Virus record (IMG/VR): IMGVR_UViG_3300049216_000181
Coordinates: 1 to 59,022 of that record
Origin: a virus
Strand: one strand, 5' to 3'
DNA length: 59,022 nucleotides
Shown: positions 13,336 to 20,772 of the stretch, in pieces
Layout: every line of letters starts with the position of its first letter
How positions within the stretch are numbered: the first letter of the stretch is position 1
Position numbers and translations under genes: made by a program
Notes under the pieces: generated by a model
Told to the model about the DNA's origin: nothing
Seen by the model: the letters and a program-made list of their open reading frames with translations, nothing else
The model's database searches: none

Positions 13336-15582
13336 TTAGAATTCTACCTCCGGGGAGGCGGCAACCATCGCGATGCGTTTTCCGATCCATGCCATGCACG
13401 GAACGGCCATGCTGTTTCCGAGCGCTTTATAGCGCGGACCGTCAGGAGCGGTCGGAGACTTGCGCCACGGGATATTCGTGTAATCCCGCTCCACATCCAC
13501 GATCAGCTTAACGGAATTCGTGATCGGTGTTTCGCTTGGAATGCACGAAGCGATGACACTTAATGCAGAGCAGAGCCAAGTTGGCTGGATTAAGCGCGAG
13601 GTGTTTGTTTTTTGACCAAGGCTTGATATGATGAACATGATGGCTTCGCGCAGACTCGATGCCGCAACGCTGGCACTTTCTTCGTTCTCTTGCCCAAATA
13701 CGCTGGCAAACCAATTTCCATTCGCGGGAAGAATAAAACTTGTCATGTTCTGCGGTGATGCCGCCTTTCCACGTCCTGCTAAGAGATCCGCTTCTTGCTG
13801 CACTGCTACAAGCGCGGCTGCAAAATCTTCTAGTGGCGTAGGCCGGAGAGACATGGCGAACTTTTCCACACCATTGACAGGCCACATTAATCTTCCTGCA
13901 CTGTGTATGGCGTGAAGCCTCGGCTCGTGCAGCAATCGCACATGGGCGTGAGCAGCAGAGGCGTGGCTTTCCAGGTCGTTCCATAAAGTCGTTTCCGCAG
14001 ATGATGCATTTTCGCTGCTCGCGTTTCCTTCGGCACGCAAGGCACTGCTTGGCGACCTGAGACATTTTATTTCCACACGCACAGAGTTGTTTTGACGGTC
14101 TAAGCATAGGTCAAATACAACACGATCAATCATCGTTGTAAAGCCTTGCAATCTTTCGCATTCGGTCGGAGTCAGCCGACGCACAGCCATCTTGGCGGCG
14201 ACAGCTTGAACGTGGTGGCGTGCTTCGAGCGTGCATGCCACGCCCTCTTGGCATCCCTTCCCGCTTGGGCCATTCTGGATGTTCTCGCTCACGGCCCGTT
14301 CTTGGATTGAATATGCGACACACGCACCCTCGCCACCGGCATCTGCGCGCAGCGCGCCGATGCGTTCGTCAGAAATTTTTGGGGTTGTGTCGTCTTGAAG
14401 GCCGATGGCGAAGGCAGTGGGAGCGCTGGCATTTGCATGGCTTCCAGTGTGTCCGCCGGCACGAAGCGTTGGACTGATGCCAAGGGCAGCATCGGCACCA
14501 TGATCCTTGGACGAAAAGGCGATGGGCTGCGGAACGGCCACAATCGGATTTCCGCGCCCGGTTCCGTCTTCAGATGCGTCAGCGCCCTCGGCTTTTAAGG
14601 CGTGCGTCACGTCTCCGGCACCACACTTCGCGTCATCAAAGAAACCTCCTTGCCGCACTGGAAGCAGCGTTTCCGTTTCCGAATCGTTTCGCTGACTTTT
14701 CGCAGTCAGTGCCCGTGCTAGATGCGGGAACAAACAGCCCCTCCCCGCCAAGCGCGTGCTGATCCTCAAGACCCTGCTTTTCGCCGAAGCTGGCGGGGCA
14801 ACTTCTGCGGGCCAGTGAGCAACCGCATGCCTGTCACTTGCATTGACCGTCGGAGCGGGATCGCCCGGATTCCAAACTCCCATCATGTTCGGCGACTTGG
14901 CCCCGTTCTTGGCCGCAGCCTGCATATTTATTGGAATGCAACCCCATCCGGTGTCGAAGTAGGTTCCGAGTCCGCCACCGCCTTGAGTGCGAGATGCAAG
15001 GCATGGGGCAATGCCTTTCCTCGCTTCTCTGCCCGGCGGAGGATTCCCGAGCACGCTTTCGGGCTCAAAAAGAACCGCTGCGGCACGGGTCCAGTCTCCA
15101 AGATTTGCGACAACAAACATACGGCGGCGTCGCTGGGCCACGTTGAAGTATTGAGCGTCAAGCATCCGGTAGGCCCACCCATACCCGAGTTGCCCCAGTC
15201 CGGCGAGGAACTGGCCGAAAGCATTTGTTCGGTCTGATAGGACACCGGGCACGTTTTCCCAGACCACCCACTCGGGGCGATAGCGGTCAACCAGGCCAAG
15301 AAAGGTGAGCGTGAGATTTCCTCGTGGGTCGGAAATCCCTTGGCGGAGGCCCGCGACCGAGAACGCTTGGCAGGGGGTTCCTCCGACGATGAGGTTGGGT
15401 TTGATGTCAGGCCATTCATGGTATTTTGTCATGTCGCCCAGGTTCGTGACATTCGGATAGTGATGGGCCAGCACCGCCGAAGGGAATTTCTCGATTTCTG
15501 AAAAAGCGATTGGCCTCCAGCCGAGCGGGTGCCACGCGACGGTTGCAGCTTCGATTCCGGAGCAGACGCTTAGGTAGTTCAT
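13336..15582 (-). CDS. DNA cytosine-5 methyltransferase with internal insertion, 748 residues
   Basis: The ATG at 15582 (preceded by GGAGGGAC) gives MNYLSVCSGIEAATVAWHPL, motif I. The catalytic motif IV is GGTPCQAFS, motif VI is VWENVPGV, motif VIII is AQRRRRMFVV, motif IX is RLTPTECERLQGF and motif X is YKALGNSMAV. The enzyme methylates cytosine C5 in DNA, probably for anti-restriction. Between LQGF and DYTNIPWRK, where relatives have only a few residues, about 216 extra codons remain open in frame; this stretch carries an HNH gene in another frame. Whether the methyltransferase is active with this insertion is unknown. Confidence 0.85.
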   Translation of the reverse strand: MNYLSVCSGIEAATVAWHPLGWRPIAFSEIEKFPSAVLAHHYPNVTNLGDMTKYHEWPDIKPNLIVGGTPCQAFSVAGLRQGISDPRGNLTLTFLGLVDRYRPEWVVWENVPGVLSDRTNAFGQFLAGLGQLGYGWAYRMLDAQYFNVAQRRRRMFVVANLGDWTRAAAVLFEPESVLGNPPPGREARKGIAPCLASRTQGGGGLGTYFDTGWGCIPINMQAAAKNGAKSPNMMGVWNPGDPAPTVNASDRHAVAHWPAEVAPPASAKSRVLRISTRLAGRGCLFPHLARALTAKSQRNDSETETLLPVRQGGFFDDAKCGAGDVTHALKAEGADASEDGTGRGNPIVAVPQPIAFSSKDHGADAALGISPTLRAGGHTGSHANASAPTAFAIGLQDDTTPKISDERIGALRADAGGEGACVAYSIQERAVSENIQNGPSGKGCQEGVACTLEARHHVQAVAAKMAVRRLTPTECERLQGFTTMIDRVVFDLCLDRQNNSVRVEIKCLRSPSSALRAEGNASSENASSAETTLWNDLESHASAAHAHVRLLHEPRLHAIHSAGRLMWPVNGVEKFAMSLRPTPLEDFAAALVAVQQEADLLAGRGKAASPQNMTSFILPANGNWFASVFGQENEESASVAASSLREAIMFIISSLGQKTNTSRLIQPTWLCSALSVIASCIPSETPITNSVKLIVDVERDYTNIPWRKSPTAPDGPRYKALGNSMAVPCMAWIGKRIAMVAASPEVEF
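13508..14107 (-). CDS. HNH endonuclease nested in the methyltransferase gene, 199 residues
   Basis: From the ATG at 14107 the frame encodes several cysteine pairs (CACG, CLAC, CIICGNDF, CCSRPC, CQWCGKV, CSRAC), a linker WKGGI, and a C-terminal HNH nuclease (CQRCGIESARSHHVHHIKPW, then NLALLCIKCHRFVH). The catalytic HH and the C-x2-C zinc ligands are present. It is read in a different frame from the surrounding methyltransferase and its sequence is visibly less GC-rich. It looks like a free-standing homing endonuclease gene that invaded the methyltransferase after motif IX. Confidence 0.85.
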   Translation of the reverse strand: MLRPSKQLCACGNKMSQVAKQCLACRRKREQRKCIICGNDFMERPGKPRLCCSRPCAIAARAEASRHTQCRKINVACQWCGKVRHVSPAYATRRFCSRACSSAARSGSLSRTWKGGITAEHDKFYSSREWKLVCQRIWARERRKCQRCGIESARSHHVHHIKPWSKNKHLALNPANLALLCIKCHRFVHSKRNTDHEFR

Positions 15583-15698
15583 GCTGTCCCTCCAGCCTGA
15601 AAATAACACCCACCACACCTGCCGCCCCGATGAATGCCCTGTGGCAGACGCCGAGAGATGTGGTGGGGCCGGTTGCCGCCGAAGCGCAGCCGGAAATG

Positions 15699-15727
15699 AA
15701 AAAGCCCGCGTCTGGAGACAGGCGGGC
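15699..15727 (-). terminator. Rho-independent terminator, minus strand
   Basis: On the minus strand GCCCGC, 12 bases able to extend the stem (GTCT/AGAC), GCGGGC and then TTTTT. It lies between the early operon ending at 15811 and the methyltransferase start at 15582, so it should end the upstream transcript. Operator-like site 6 lies upstream of it. Confidence 0.7.
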
Positions 15728-15792
15728 ATGGAAAATTGGATTGGATGGACTTCATCGCGGACGGCATTTGCGAGCAAGCGCCGGCGCAGGGA

Positions 15793-15807
15793 TACAGTCA
15801 AGCGGGA
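15793..15807. promoter_or_regulatory. Operator-like palindrome 6 (TACAGT-CAA-GCGGGA)
   Basis: On the minus strand the site reads TCCCGCTTGACTGTA, as at 32809. It lies three bases after the stop of the 72-residue gene and about 66 bases before the terminator, so any transcript starting here would meet that terminator first. I see no gene in 15583-15810. Confidence 0.55.
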
Positions 15808-15810
15808 AAG

Positions 15811-16029
15811 TTATTTCCCCAGTCCAAACCTTTCCGCCATGTCCACCGACATCCGGAGCGCGTTCGTGATGCGAGCAATCCGGCGCCCGCGCTCGGCGCT
15901 TGCCGGCTTTGCCATCTCCTCGTCGAGCAGCCTGACGGCAATGCGGGAATCCCGCACGAGCGCCCGCAGCCAGCGGCGGAGTTCGCGGGCTTGGCGGAAG
16001 TGCTTGAGTTCGGTGGGGGTCATTTTCAT
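15811..16029 (-). CDS. Small helical protein, 72 residues
   Basis: It starts MKMTPTELKHFRQARELRRW and is predicted fully helical and basic (IAVRLLDEEMAKPASAERGR). The start overlaps the stop of the HNH gene (ATGA). It closes the leftward operon that begins at 17361. No family is recognised. Confidence 0.6.
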   Translation of the reverse strand: MKMTPTELKHFRQARELRRWLRALVRDSRIAVRLLDEEMAKPASAERGRRIARITNALRMSVDMAERFGLGK

Positions 16030-16370
16030 CGCAGATACTTCGTCCTCACCAGCACGCGCCGCTTCGTGTTGCGCAACTCCTCCAACTTCCGCTCCTTCCT
16101 CTGCTGGTGCCTCATCAGCGCCAAATCCACGCGGTCACGTTCCTGATTGCACTCGAAACACGCGAGGACGTGGTTATCCGAGGATTCGTATTCCTCCTGA
16201 CTCCGACATTCCCGCCGCGGCTTGACGTGATCGACTGTGGCCGCGTTGGCGTCGGTGGCGCCATCGGTAGTGTGGGTAACTGTGCGGCACCAGTAGCGCC
16301 GCGGGTCAGCGGCGTGCAGCTCGGCCCGGATGCGGCGGACTTGGTGCGGGGATTGGCGGGAGATGGTCAA
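16026..16370 (-). CDS. HNH endonuclease, 114 residues (TTG start)
   Basis: The TTG at 16370 overlaps the preceding TGA (TTGA). The core has a cysteine in YWCRTVTH, the active-site segment ATVDHVKPRRE, and NHVLACFECNQERD, which is the H-N-H core with C-x2-C zinc ligands. The C-terminal part is a lysine/arginine-rich helix. It could nick or cut DNA during packaging or replication as many phage HNH proteins do. It sits in the early operon, not next to the terminase. Confidence 0.7.
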   Translation of the reverse strand: MTISRQSPHQVRRIRAELHAADPRRYWCRTVTHTTDGATDANAATVDHVKPRRECRSQEEYESSDNHVLACFECNQERDRVDLALMRHQQRKERKLEELRNTKRRVLVRTKYLR

Positions 16371-16618
16371 GTTGCATCCCTCCTCCGTCTCGCCCGCGCT
16401 TCCGCCGCATAATGCTTCAGGTGATAATCGCAGTAAACGCTGACCACGCCATCCGGCATCACGCGAGCCGTATTTCCGCAACGCAGGCACAGGCCCTGGG
16501 ATCGACGCAGTTGCTTGCAGGCCGGCGGCTTGGGCTTCGGCTTGGGCGTGGTGCTCGGCCACTGTGCGAGGCCGGCGGCTTCAAGGAGCTGGCGGTCTTG
16601 TGGGGTGAGGAATATCAC
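16367..16618 (-). CDS. Small zinc-ribbon-like protein, 83 residues (GTG start)
   Basis: GTG at 16618 overlaps the TGA of the upstream gene. The N-terminus (MIFLTPQDRQLLEAAGL) is helical, then a proline/lysine linker KPKPKPPACK, then C-x-x-C in LCLRCGNTARV and a C in YCDYHLKHY, giving a likely zinc site. Probably a small nucleic-acid-binding protein. Confidence 0.6.
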   Translation of the reverse strand: MIFLTPQDRQLLEAAGLAQWPSTTPKPKPKPPACKQLRRSQGLCLRCGNTARVMPDGVVSVYCDYHLKHYAAEARARRRRDAT

Positions 16619-16869
16619 GCACCATCCTTTCTCGCCTTCGCGTTGCTTGGCTGCTTCCCCCAAGTCGCCTCAATGTAGGCGCGGAGCTTGGTCGCGGCGG
16701 CTTCGGCTTGGGCCTGTGTCTCGTGGCTGAACTGGATGTCGGGATGCGGCGGAGCCCGGAACAGGCGCGGGCCGGCCGGAGTTGTCTGGCCATACGAGGT
16801 GGCGTAGAGCGTGTGGCTCTCGGTCTCTAGGTCAAACTGGATAGTGATGGCGGGGATTGCGGCGCTCAA
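16615..16869 (-). CDS. Hypothetical protein, 84 residues (TTG start)
   Basis: TTG at 16869 overlaps the upstream TGA and follows GAGGTGGAG, a strong ribosome-binding sequence that lies in the previous gene. The product starts MSAAIPAITIQFDLETES and is beta-rich with a helical end (QAQAEAAATKLRAYI). The function is unknown. Confidence 0.6.
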   Translation of the reverse strand: MSAAIPAITIQFDLETESHTLYATSYGQTTPAGPRLFRAPPHPDIQFSHETQAQAEAAATKLRAYIEATWGKQPSNAKARKDGA

Positions 16870-17078
16870 AACTCCACCTCCGTTTCAGGCTGCACCGTCT
16901 CCGCAATCTCCGTCTGCACCACCTCGCATTTGCGGATTATGAACGCGCCCGAGTCTCCCGCGAACGGGTAGCCCTTGCGCACCTTGCGAAACCGCTCGCC
17001 ATCCCAGATGCTGTCGCCTTTTTGGGACTGGCCTTCCACGCGCTTGTAGCCGAATAGGATTTCAGGCTCCGGCGACAC
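16866..17078 (-). CDS. Hypothetical protein, 70 residues (GTG start), EVEF C-terminus
   Basis: GTG at 17078 lies 17 bases inside the end of the upstream gene, giving a protein with EPEILFGYKRVEGQSQKGDS. It ends PETEVEF. It is a small beta-rich protein of unknown function in the early operon. Confidence 0.5.
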   Translation of the reverse strand: MSPEPEILFGYKRVEGQSQKGDSIWDGERFRKVRKGYPFAGDSGAFIIRKCEVVQTEIAETVQPETEVEF

Positions 17079-17361
17079 GACACGCCTCCTCCGCCACCCG
17101 GTTGATAAATTCCGCATTCGCCGCGCTGGTGGGCCGGGCGGACTCAAAGCGGACGGTGCCGATTTCGATGACGGCACCGTGGATGATGTCTCGGTTCAGG
17201 TGCTGGAATTCGTTGTCACGGACGATTCCGCCTCCAGCTCCCGACGAGAACTGGGCCAGTTGGATGAGTTTGGGTTTCATAATGAAATCGCGGAGTCTGG
17301 GTTGGGTGCGAGACCAGCGAATGCTGCGGCCGAAATCGCGGCCGGTGATGGTGTGGAACAT
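17062..17361 (-). CDS. Hypothetical protein, 99 residues, first gene of the leftward operon
   Basis: ATG at 17361 gives MFHTITGRDFGRSIRWSRTQ. The C-terminal half (VIEIGTVRFESARPTSAANA) is beta followed by helix. It is the first gene left of the divergent control region, with operator-like site 4 only 11 bases upstream, so it should be repressed by whatever binds there. It may itself be an early regulator, but no HTH is seen. Confidence 0.6.
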   Translation of the reverse strand: MFHTITGRDFGRSIRWSRTQPRLRDFIMKPKLIQLAQFSSGAGGGIVRDNEFQHLNRDIIHGAVIEIGTVRFESARPTSAANAEFINRVAEEACRVAGA

Positions 17362-17371
17362 GCGCCCCTTA

Positions 17372-17386
17372 TCCCGTCCAACTGGA
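17372..17386. promoter_or_regulatory. Operator-like palindrome 4 (TCCCGT-CCA-ACTGGA)
   Basis: Same half-site family as the other copies. Placed immediately upstream of the leftward gene starting at 17361 and 29 bases from site 5. Confidence 0.6.
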
Positions 17387-17414
17387 CAAACGTCAAGCCC
17401 GGAATGCCATTTTT

Positions 17415-17429
17415 TCCCGCTTGACTGGA
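17415..17429. promoter_or_regulatory. Operator-like palindrome 5 (TCCCGC-TTG-ACTGGA)
   Basis: Lies 30 bases before the start of the XRE-type HTH gene and is identical to site 7. The contained TTGACT resembles a -35 box, but I see no convincing -10 box at the right distance. Confidence 0.65.
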
Positions 17430-17458
17430 TACGCCATAGGGGCAGCCTGCCGTGGCGA

Positions 17459-17713
17459 ATGAAGAAACATCGCCACCACCGCCTGAGCCGGACGCCGGAA
17501 GCCGTCGAAGATCTGAAGCGTTTCGCTTCCGCTCTCCGTTCCCGGCGCGGCACGGCCACGCAGACCAAGATCGCCACCGCCATAGGCATCTCGGTCACGC
17601 AATACTCGAACCTTGAATGCGCTCAGAACTGGCCGTCGATGCAGGTGTATGTGGCGCTGTGCCGCCATTTCGGGGTGAAGAAACTCCCGTTTTTCCATGA
17701 GCACACTTCCTGA
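17459..17713 (+). CDS. XRE/Cro-type HTH transcription regulator, 84 residues
   Basis: From the ATG at 17459: a basic N-terminus (MKKHRHHRLSRTPEAV), then an HTH of the Cro/CI type, QTKIATAIGISVTQYSNLE, followed by a last helix QVYVALCRHFGVKKLPF. It is transcribed away from the leftward operon, and sites 4 and 5 of the operator family lie in the 97-base gap. That arrangement is like a repressor/Cro switch, so this protein is the prime candidate to bind all nine sites. The last bases overlap the FkbM gene by 17. Confidence 0.8.
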   Translation: MKKHRHHRLSRTPEAVEDLKRFASALRSRRGTATQTKIATAIGISVTQYSNLECAQNWPSMQVYVALCRHFGVKKLPFFHEHTS

Positions 17714-18386
17714 AGGCATCATCCGCACGCCGGAAGGCGTTCACGTTCTCAAGGCGGACAGCCATCTCAGCCGTTGGGTCGAGCAAGCCGGGCGCCTCGA
17801 CATCGCCGAAGCCGAGATCGCCCACTTCGCCGGCCACATCCCGGAGGGCGGCGTCGTTCTTGATGCTGGTGCCTGCATTGGCGACCACACGGCGACCTAC
17901 GCCAAGCTGGTAGGCCCGCTCGGCAAGGTTATCGCCATCGAACCCGGGGAACTGGCTTATCAGGCCCTGTGGCGCAACTTCCAGGATGTGCCGCAGGTGG
18001 CGACGATTCACGCGGCACTCGGCGCGCACGAGGGCGAGACCTGTCACGTCATGGCAGAGAATGTCGGCGGCTCGCACATTGGCAACGATGGCCCGCCGAA
18101 TGTTGCGCTCACAACCATTGATGCGTTGCGGCTGCCGCGGCTGGACTTTGTGCATTTGGATGCGGAGGGGATGGAGCCGGATATATTGCGCGGTGGCCGC
18201 GAAACCCTGAAACGCTTCATGCCCGTCATGGTCATAGAAATCAACAAGGGCGCGCTGGCCCGATTCGGCCACAAGGACGAGGACGTGTATCGCATCCTGG
18301 ACGAGCTGGGCTACGGCTGGCGGGAGATGTTCGATCACTGTCACGCCGGAATGGAACAGCGCGACATCATCGCCATTCGCAAGTGA
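17697..18386 (+). CDS. FkbM-family SAM-dependent methyltransferase, 229 residues
   Basis: The SAM-binding motif I is VVLDAGACIGDHTATYAK (about residues 53-70), followed by VIAIEPGELAYQAL, the acidic loop. Later TTIDALRLPRLDFVHLDAEG (motif DFVHLDAEGME) and VMVIEINKGAL are typical of the FkbM family, which methylates sugar hydroxyls. It starts a chain of sugar-acting genes linked by 4-base overlaps, so it likely methylates a glycan made by its neighbours. Confidence 0.85.
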   Translation: MSTLPEGIIRTPEGVHVLKADSHLSRWVEQAGRLDIAEAEIAHFAGHIPEGGVVLDAGACIGDHTATYAKLVGPLGKVIAIEPGELAYQALWRNFQDVPQVATIHAALGAHEGETCHVMAENVGGSHIGNDGPPNVALTTIDALRLPRLDFVHLDAEGMEPDILRGGRETLKRFMPVMVIEINKGALARFGHKDEDVYRILDELGYGWREMFDHCHAGMEQRDIIAIRK

Positions 18387-20053
18387 GCCAAGAACTTCCC
18401 GTCACGCTCCGCCACCTCGAAGGCACCGACAACCGTCGCCTTGATCTGGTCGTGGTCATCCCGGTTGCCCGATGCGAGTGGCATTTGGCGATGAAGCTGC
18501 TGAAGTGGATCGACTGCCTGCGCGATTCTCCAGAGATCATAGTGTATTGCGCCCCTCCACTTTCCAAGGAAGAAAGAGATGCGCTTCACTCGGTAACGCC
18601 ATGCACCGTGGTTCACGCGACACACTTCAAGGATGTCGGCTATTTTGGGTCGGCCAATCAGATGATAAAGGGCGCGCTGGATTGGATGGAATCCAAGCGA
18701 CCCGGGAAGGCTATGCTCTACGTCGAAGCCGATTGCGTTCCCATGCGCTCTGGCTGGTTCGACGAAATTCTCGACGAGTATCGCGGTTGCGGTCAGCCGT
18801 TCATGGGCGATGTGCATTTGTGCGCAATCAATCACATGACGGGAAACGCGGTGTATCACCCGGAATGGCGCAAGGTCGCCCCGCCGCTGGCGAACCTCCC
18901 TGGCCCCGACCCCGAATGGGGATGGGATAGCCAATATGCCGCGGAGACCATCACCCGCGCCCACCGAGCCAAGACCATCCAACAAATCTGGCGCCCGCCG
19001 CTCCCGATCACCGCCGAATGGGCCGCCAAGAATATCCGCCCCGAGACCGCACTTTTTCATCAGCAAAAAGACGGCTCCCTCATCGACGTTCTCTGCCAGC
19101 AGCGCGGCCTGCCGTTCATCCCGCTTCCCAAGCAGCTTGAGGAATCCACCTACGCCAAGGGCCGGCAGACGCCGGAAGATCCCGCGCTTGTGGCGCAGAT
19201 GACGCCGCAGCAGAAGATCATTGCCGGCATGCGGACCAGCGGCCAAGTGCCGACCATGGGCATTCTGATTGTCACCTGCGCTCGCCACATGGACTACCTG
19301 CGTTACTGCCTCAAATCCATCGAGAAGTTCGCGACCGGGTTCAGCGAGGTCGTCGTTGCCGTCGAGGAATCCGAAGCCGCACAGTTCTCATGGATTCGCA
19401 AGCAGCGCGTCCACGTTTACAAACCGGCGCATCCCGACAAGGGAATGCTCAGTCATCAGGTGGTCAAGTGTCGGGCGGACGAAATCATGCCGTCGAGCGA
19501 TGCGATTCTATTTGTGGATTCGGACTGCGTGTTCTGGAAGCCGACCACGCCGGAATCTTTCGTTGTCAACGGCAAGTTGCGTCTCGTGCGCGAGCGGTAT
19601 GCGGACGTGAAAAATCCGCTTCGCAAGAACTGGCAGAAGGCGGTCGAGAATTCGATGGGCTTCAAGCCGGAGTATGATGGAATGGTCTGCCACGGCATCG
19701 TCCACTGGCGCGAGGTCTTCCCGGCACTACGAAAGGCGGTCGAGGCCCATACGGGGATGAAGTTTGACGAGCACTTCACCGCTGGGCGGAACGAATTCCA
19801 GCAGGAGGTCAGCGAATTCGGCAGCATGATTGCGATTGCGATTCGCGACCTCCGCCACCGCTATCACCCCATCGACTACAGCGTGGATGCGGACTGCAAG
19901 GAGCTGGGCATCCCATACACGGGGCAGCAGTATGTGTATCGCAAGAGTCGAGATAATCTCGTGGAGTTCTGGGGACACGCTCCGCTGTCGCGATACAAGT
20001 CGGACATGGATGCGATTCTGCGGGGAAGAACGCCTGACTACTACCTGAAGTGA
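18383..20053 (+). CDS. Glycosyltransferase-like protein with two GT-A-like halves, 556 residues
   Basis: GTG at 18383 overlaps the FkbM stop. The first half has LVVVIPVARCEWHLAMKLLK and the acidic motif LYVEADCVPM; the second has GILIVTCARHMDYLRYCLKS and LFVDSDCVFWKP with a D-x-D. Both look like GT-A nucleotide-sugar domains fused in tandem. Possible targets are the phage capsid, phage DNA, or a host surface glycan. Overlap with the next gene (GTGA) indicates coupled production. Confidence 0.75.
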   Translation: MSQELPVTLRHLEGTDNRRLDLVVVIPVARCEWHLAMKLLKWIDCLRDSPEIIVYCAPPLSKEERDALHSVTPCTVVHATHFKDVGYFGSANQMIKGALDWMESKRPGKAMLYVEADCVPMRSGWFDEILDEYRGCGQPFMGDVHLCAINHMTGNAVYHPEWRKVAPPLANLPGPDPEWGWDSQYAAETITRAHRAKTIQQIWRPPLPITAEWAAKNIRPETALFHQQKDGSLIDVLCQQRGLPFIPLPKQLEESTYAKGRQTPEDPALVAQMTPQQKIIAGMRTSGQVPTMGILIVTCARHMDYLRYCLKSIEKFATGFSEVVVAVEESEAAQFSWIRKQRVHVYKPAHPDKGMLSHQVVKCRADEIMPSSDAILFVDSDCVFWKPTTPESFVVNGKLRLVRERYADVKNPLRKNWQKAVENSMGFKPEYDGMVCHGIVHWREVFPALRKAVEAHTGMKFDEHFTAGRNEFQQEVSEFGSMIAIAIRDLRHRYHPIDYSVDADCKELGIPYTGQQYVYRKSRDNLVEFWGHAPLSRYKSDMDAILRGRTPDYYLK

Positions 20054-20772
20054 ATCCTCCACTCGTATCACTTTTGCATGCCACGAAGGGCCGAGCCGAG
20101 AAAGCCCTCGCCACCATGCGCCTCTGGGCCGAGCGCGCCAGCAATCCTGGCGAAATCGAATACGTGCTTGCGTGGGAACGGGAGGATCGGGCTACAACCA
20201 ACCATTTTGACGCGACGATTCCGGGTATGGATGTGCCGTGGATCGGCGGCAGCGTGATGGCGATTCGGGGCGACTTCGGCGGTTCAGCGCCTGCGTGGGA
20301 CGCGGCTTATCAGGTGAGCATGGGCGCGTTGCTCGTTCAGGTCAGCGACGATTTTTTTCCCGTCGAGCATTGGGATATTGCGCTGCTTGGCCGCTTGCCG
20401 ACAGGTTGGGAGAACGAGCCGCACGTCATCGCGATCAACGACGGTCTGCGCCGCGACCGGCTCATGTGCCACGCCATTTGCACTCGGGCGTATGCGGACT
20501 TGCGCGGCGAGTTCCTGCATGCTGGCTACCAGTCAATGTTCTCGGACAACGAATTCACAGCCCGTGCATATATCGGCGCCGCGAACGGTGAGTGCAACGT
20601 CATCGAGGCCCGCGACCTGCTTTTCAAGCACGACCATCACTGTGCCCGCGGCGAGCCGCCTGATGCGACATATGAGTGGACGAACCGCCCGGAGGCTTAC
20701 GCCGCCGGGCTCAAGTTGTTCAACGAGCGCAATCCGCATGCGTATGGGAGAGATGTTCACCTCTGGCTATGA
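20050..20772 (+). CDS. Glycosyltransferase-like protein, 240 residues (GTG start)
   Basis: It begins MNPPLVSLLHATKGRAEKAL, a GT-A-type first strand with a basic loop, then LVQVSDDFFPVEHWD (acidic D-D motif at the usual position). The C-terminal NEFTARAYIGAANGE region would fit the acceptor side. Weak similarity to GT2-like enzymes; the sugar is unknown. It is coupled by overlaps on both sides. Confidence 0.65.
   Translation: MNPPLVSLLHATKGRAEKALATMRLWAERASNPGEIEYVLAWEREDRATTNHFDATIPGMDVPWIGGSVMAIRGDFGGSAPAWDAAYQVSMGALLVQVSDDFFPVEHWDIALLGRLPTGWENEPHVIAINDGLRRDRLMCHAICTRAYADLRGEFLHAGYQSMFSDNEFTARAYIGAANGECNVIEARDLLFKHDHHCARGEPPDATYEWTNRPEAYAAGLKLFNERNPHAYGRDVHLWL

Noticed and set aside
13492-14139. 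Group I intron or intein in the methyltransferase
   Set aside because: Only about 32 and 16 bases lie outside the HNH ORF, too short for an intron core, and the nuclease is out of frame with the host protein, which excludes an intein.
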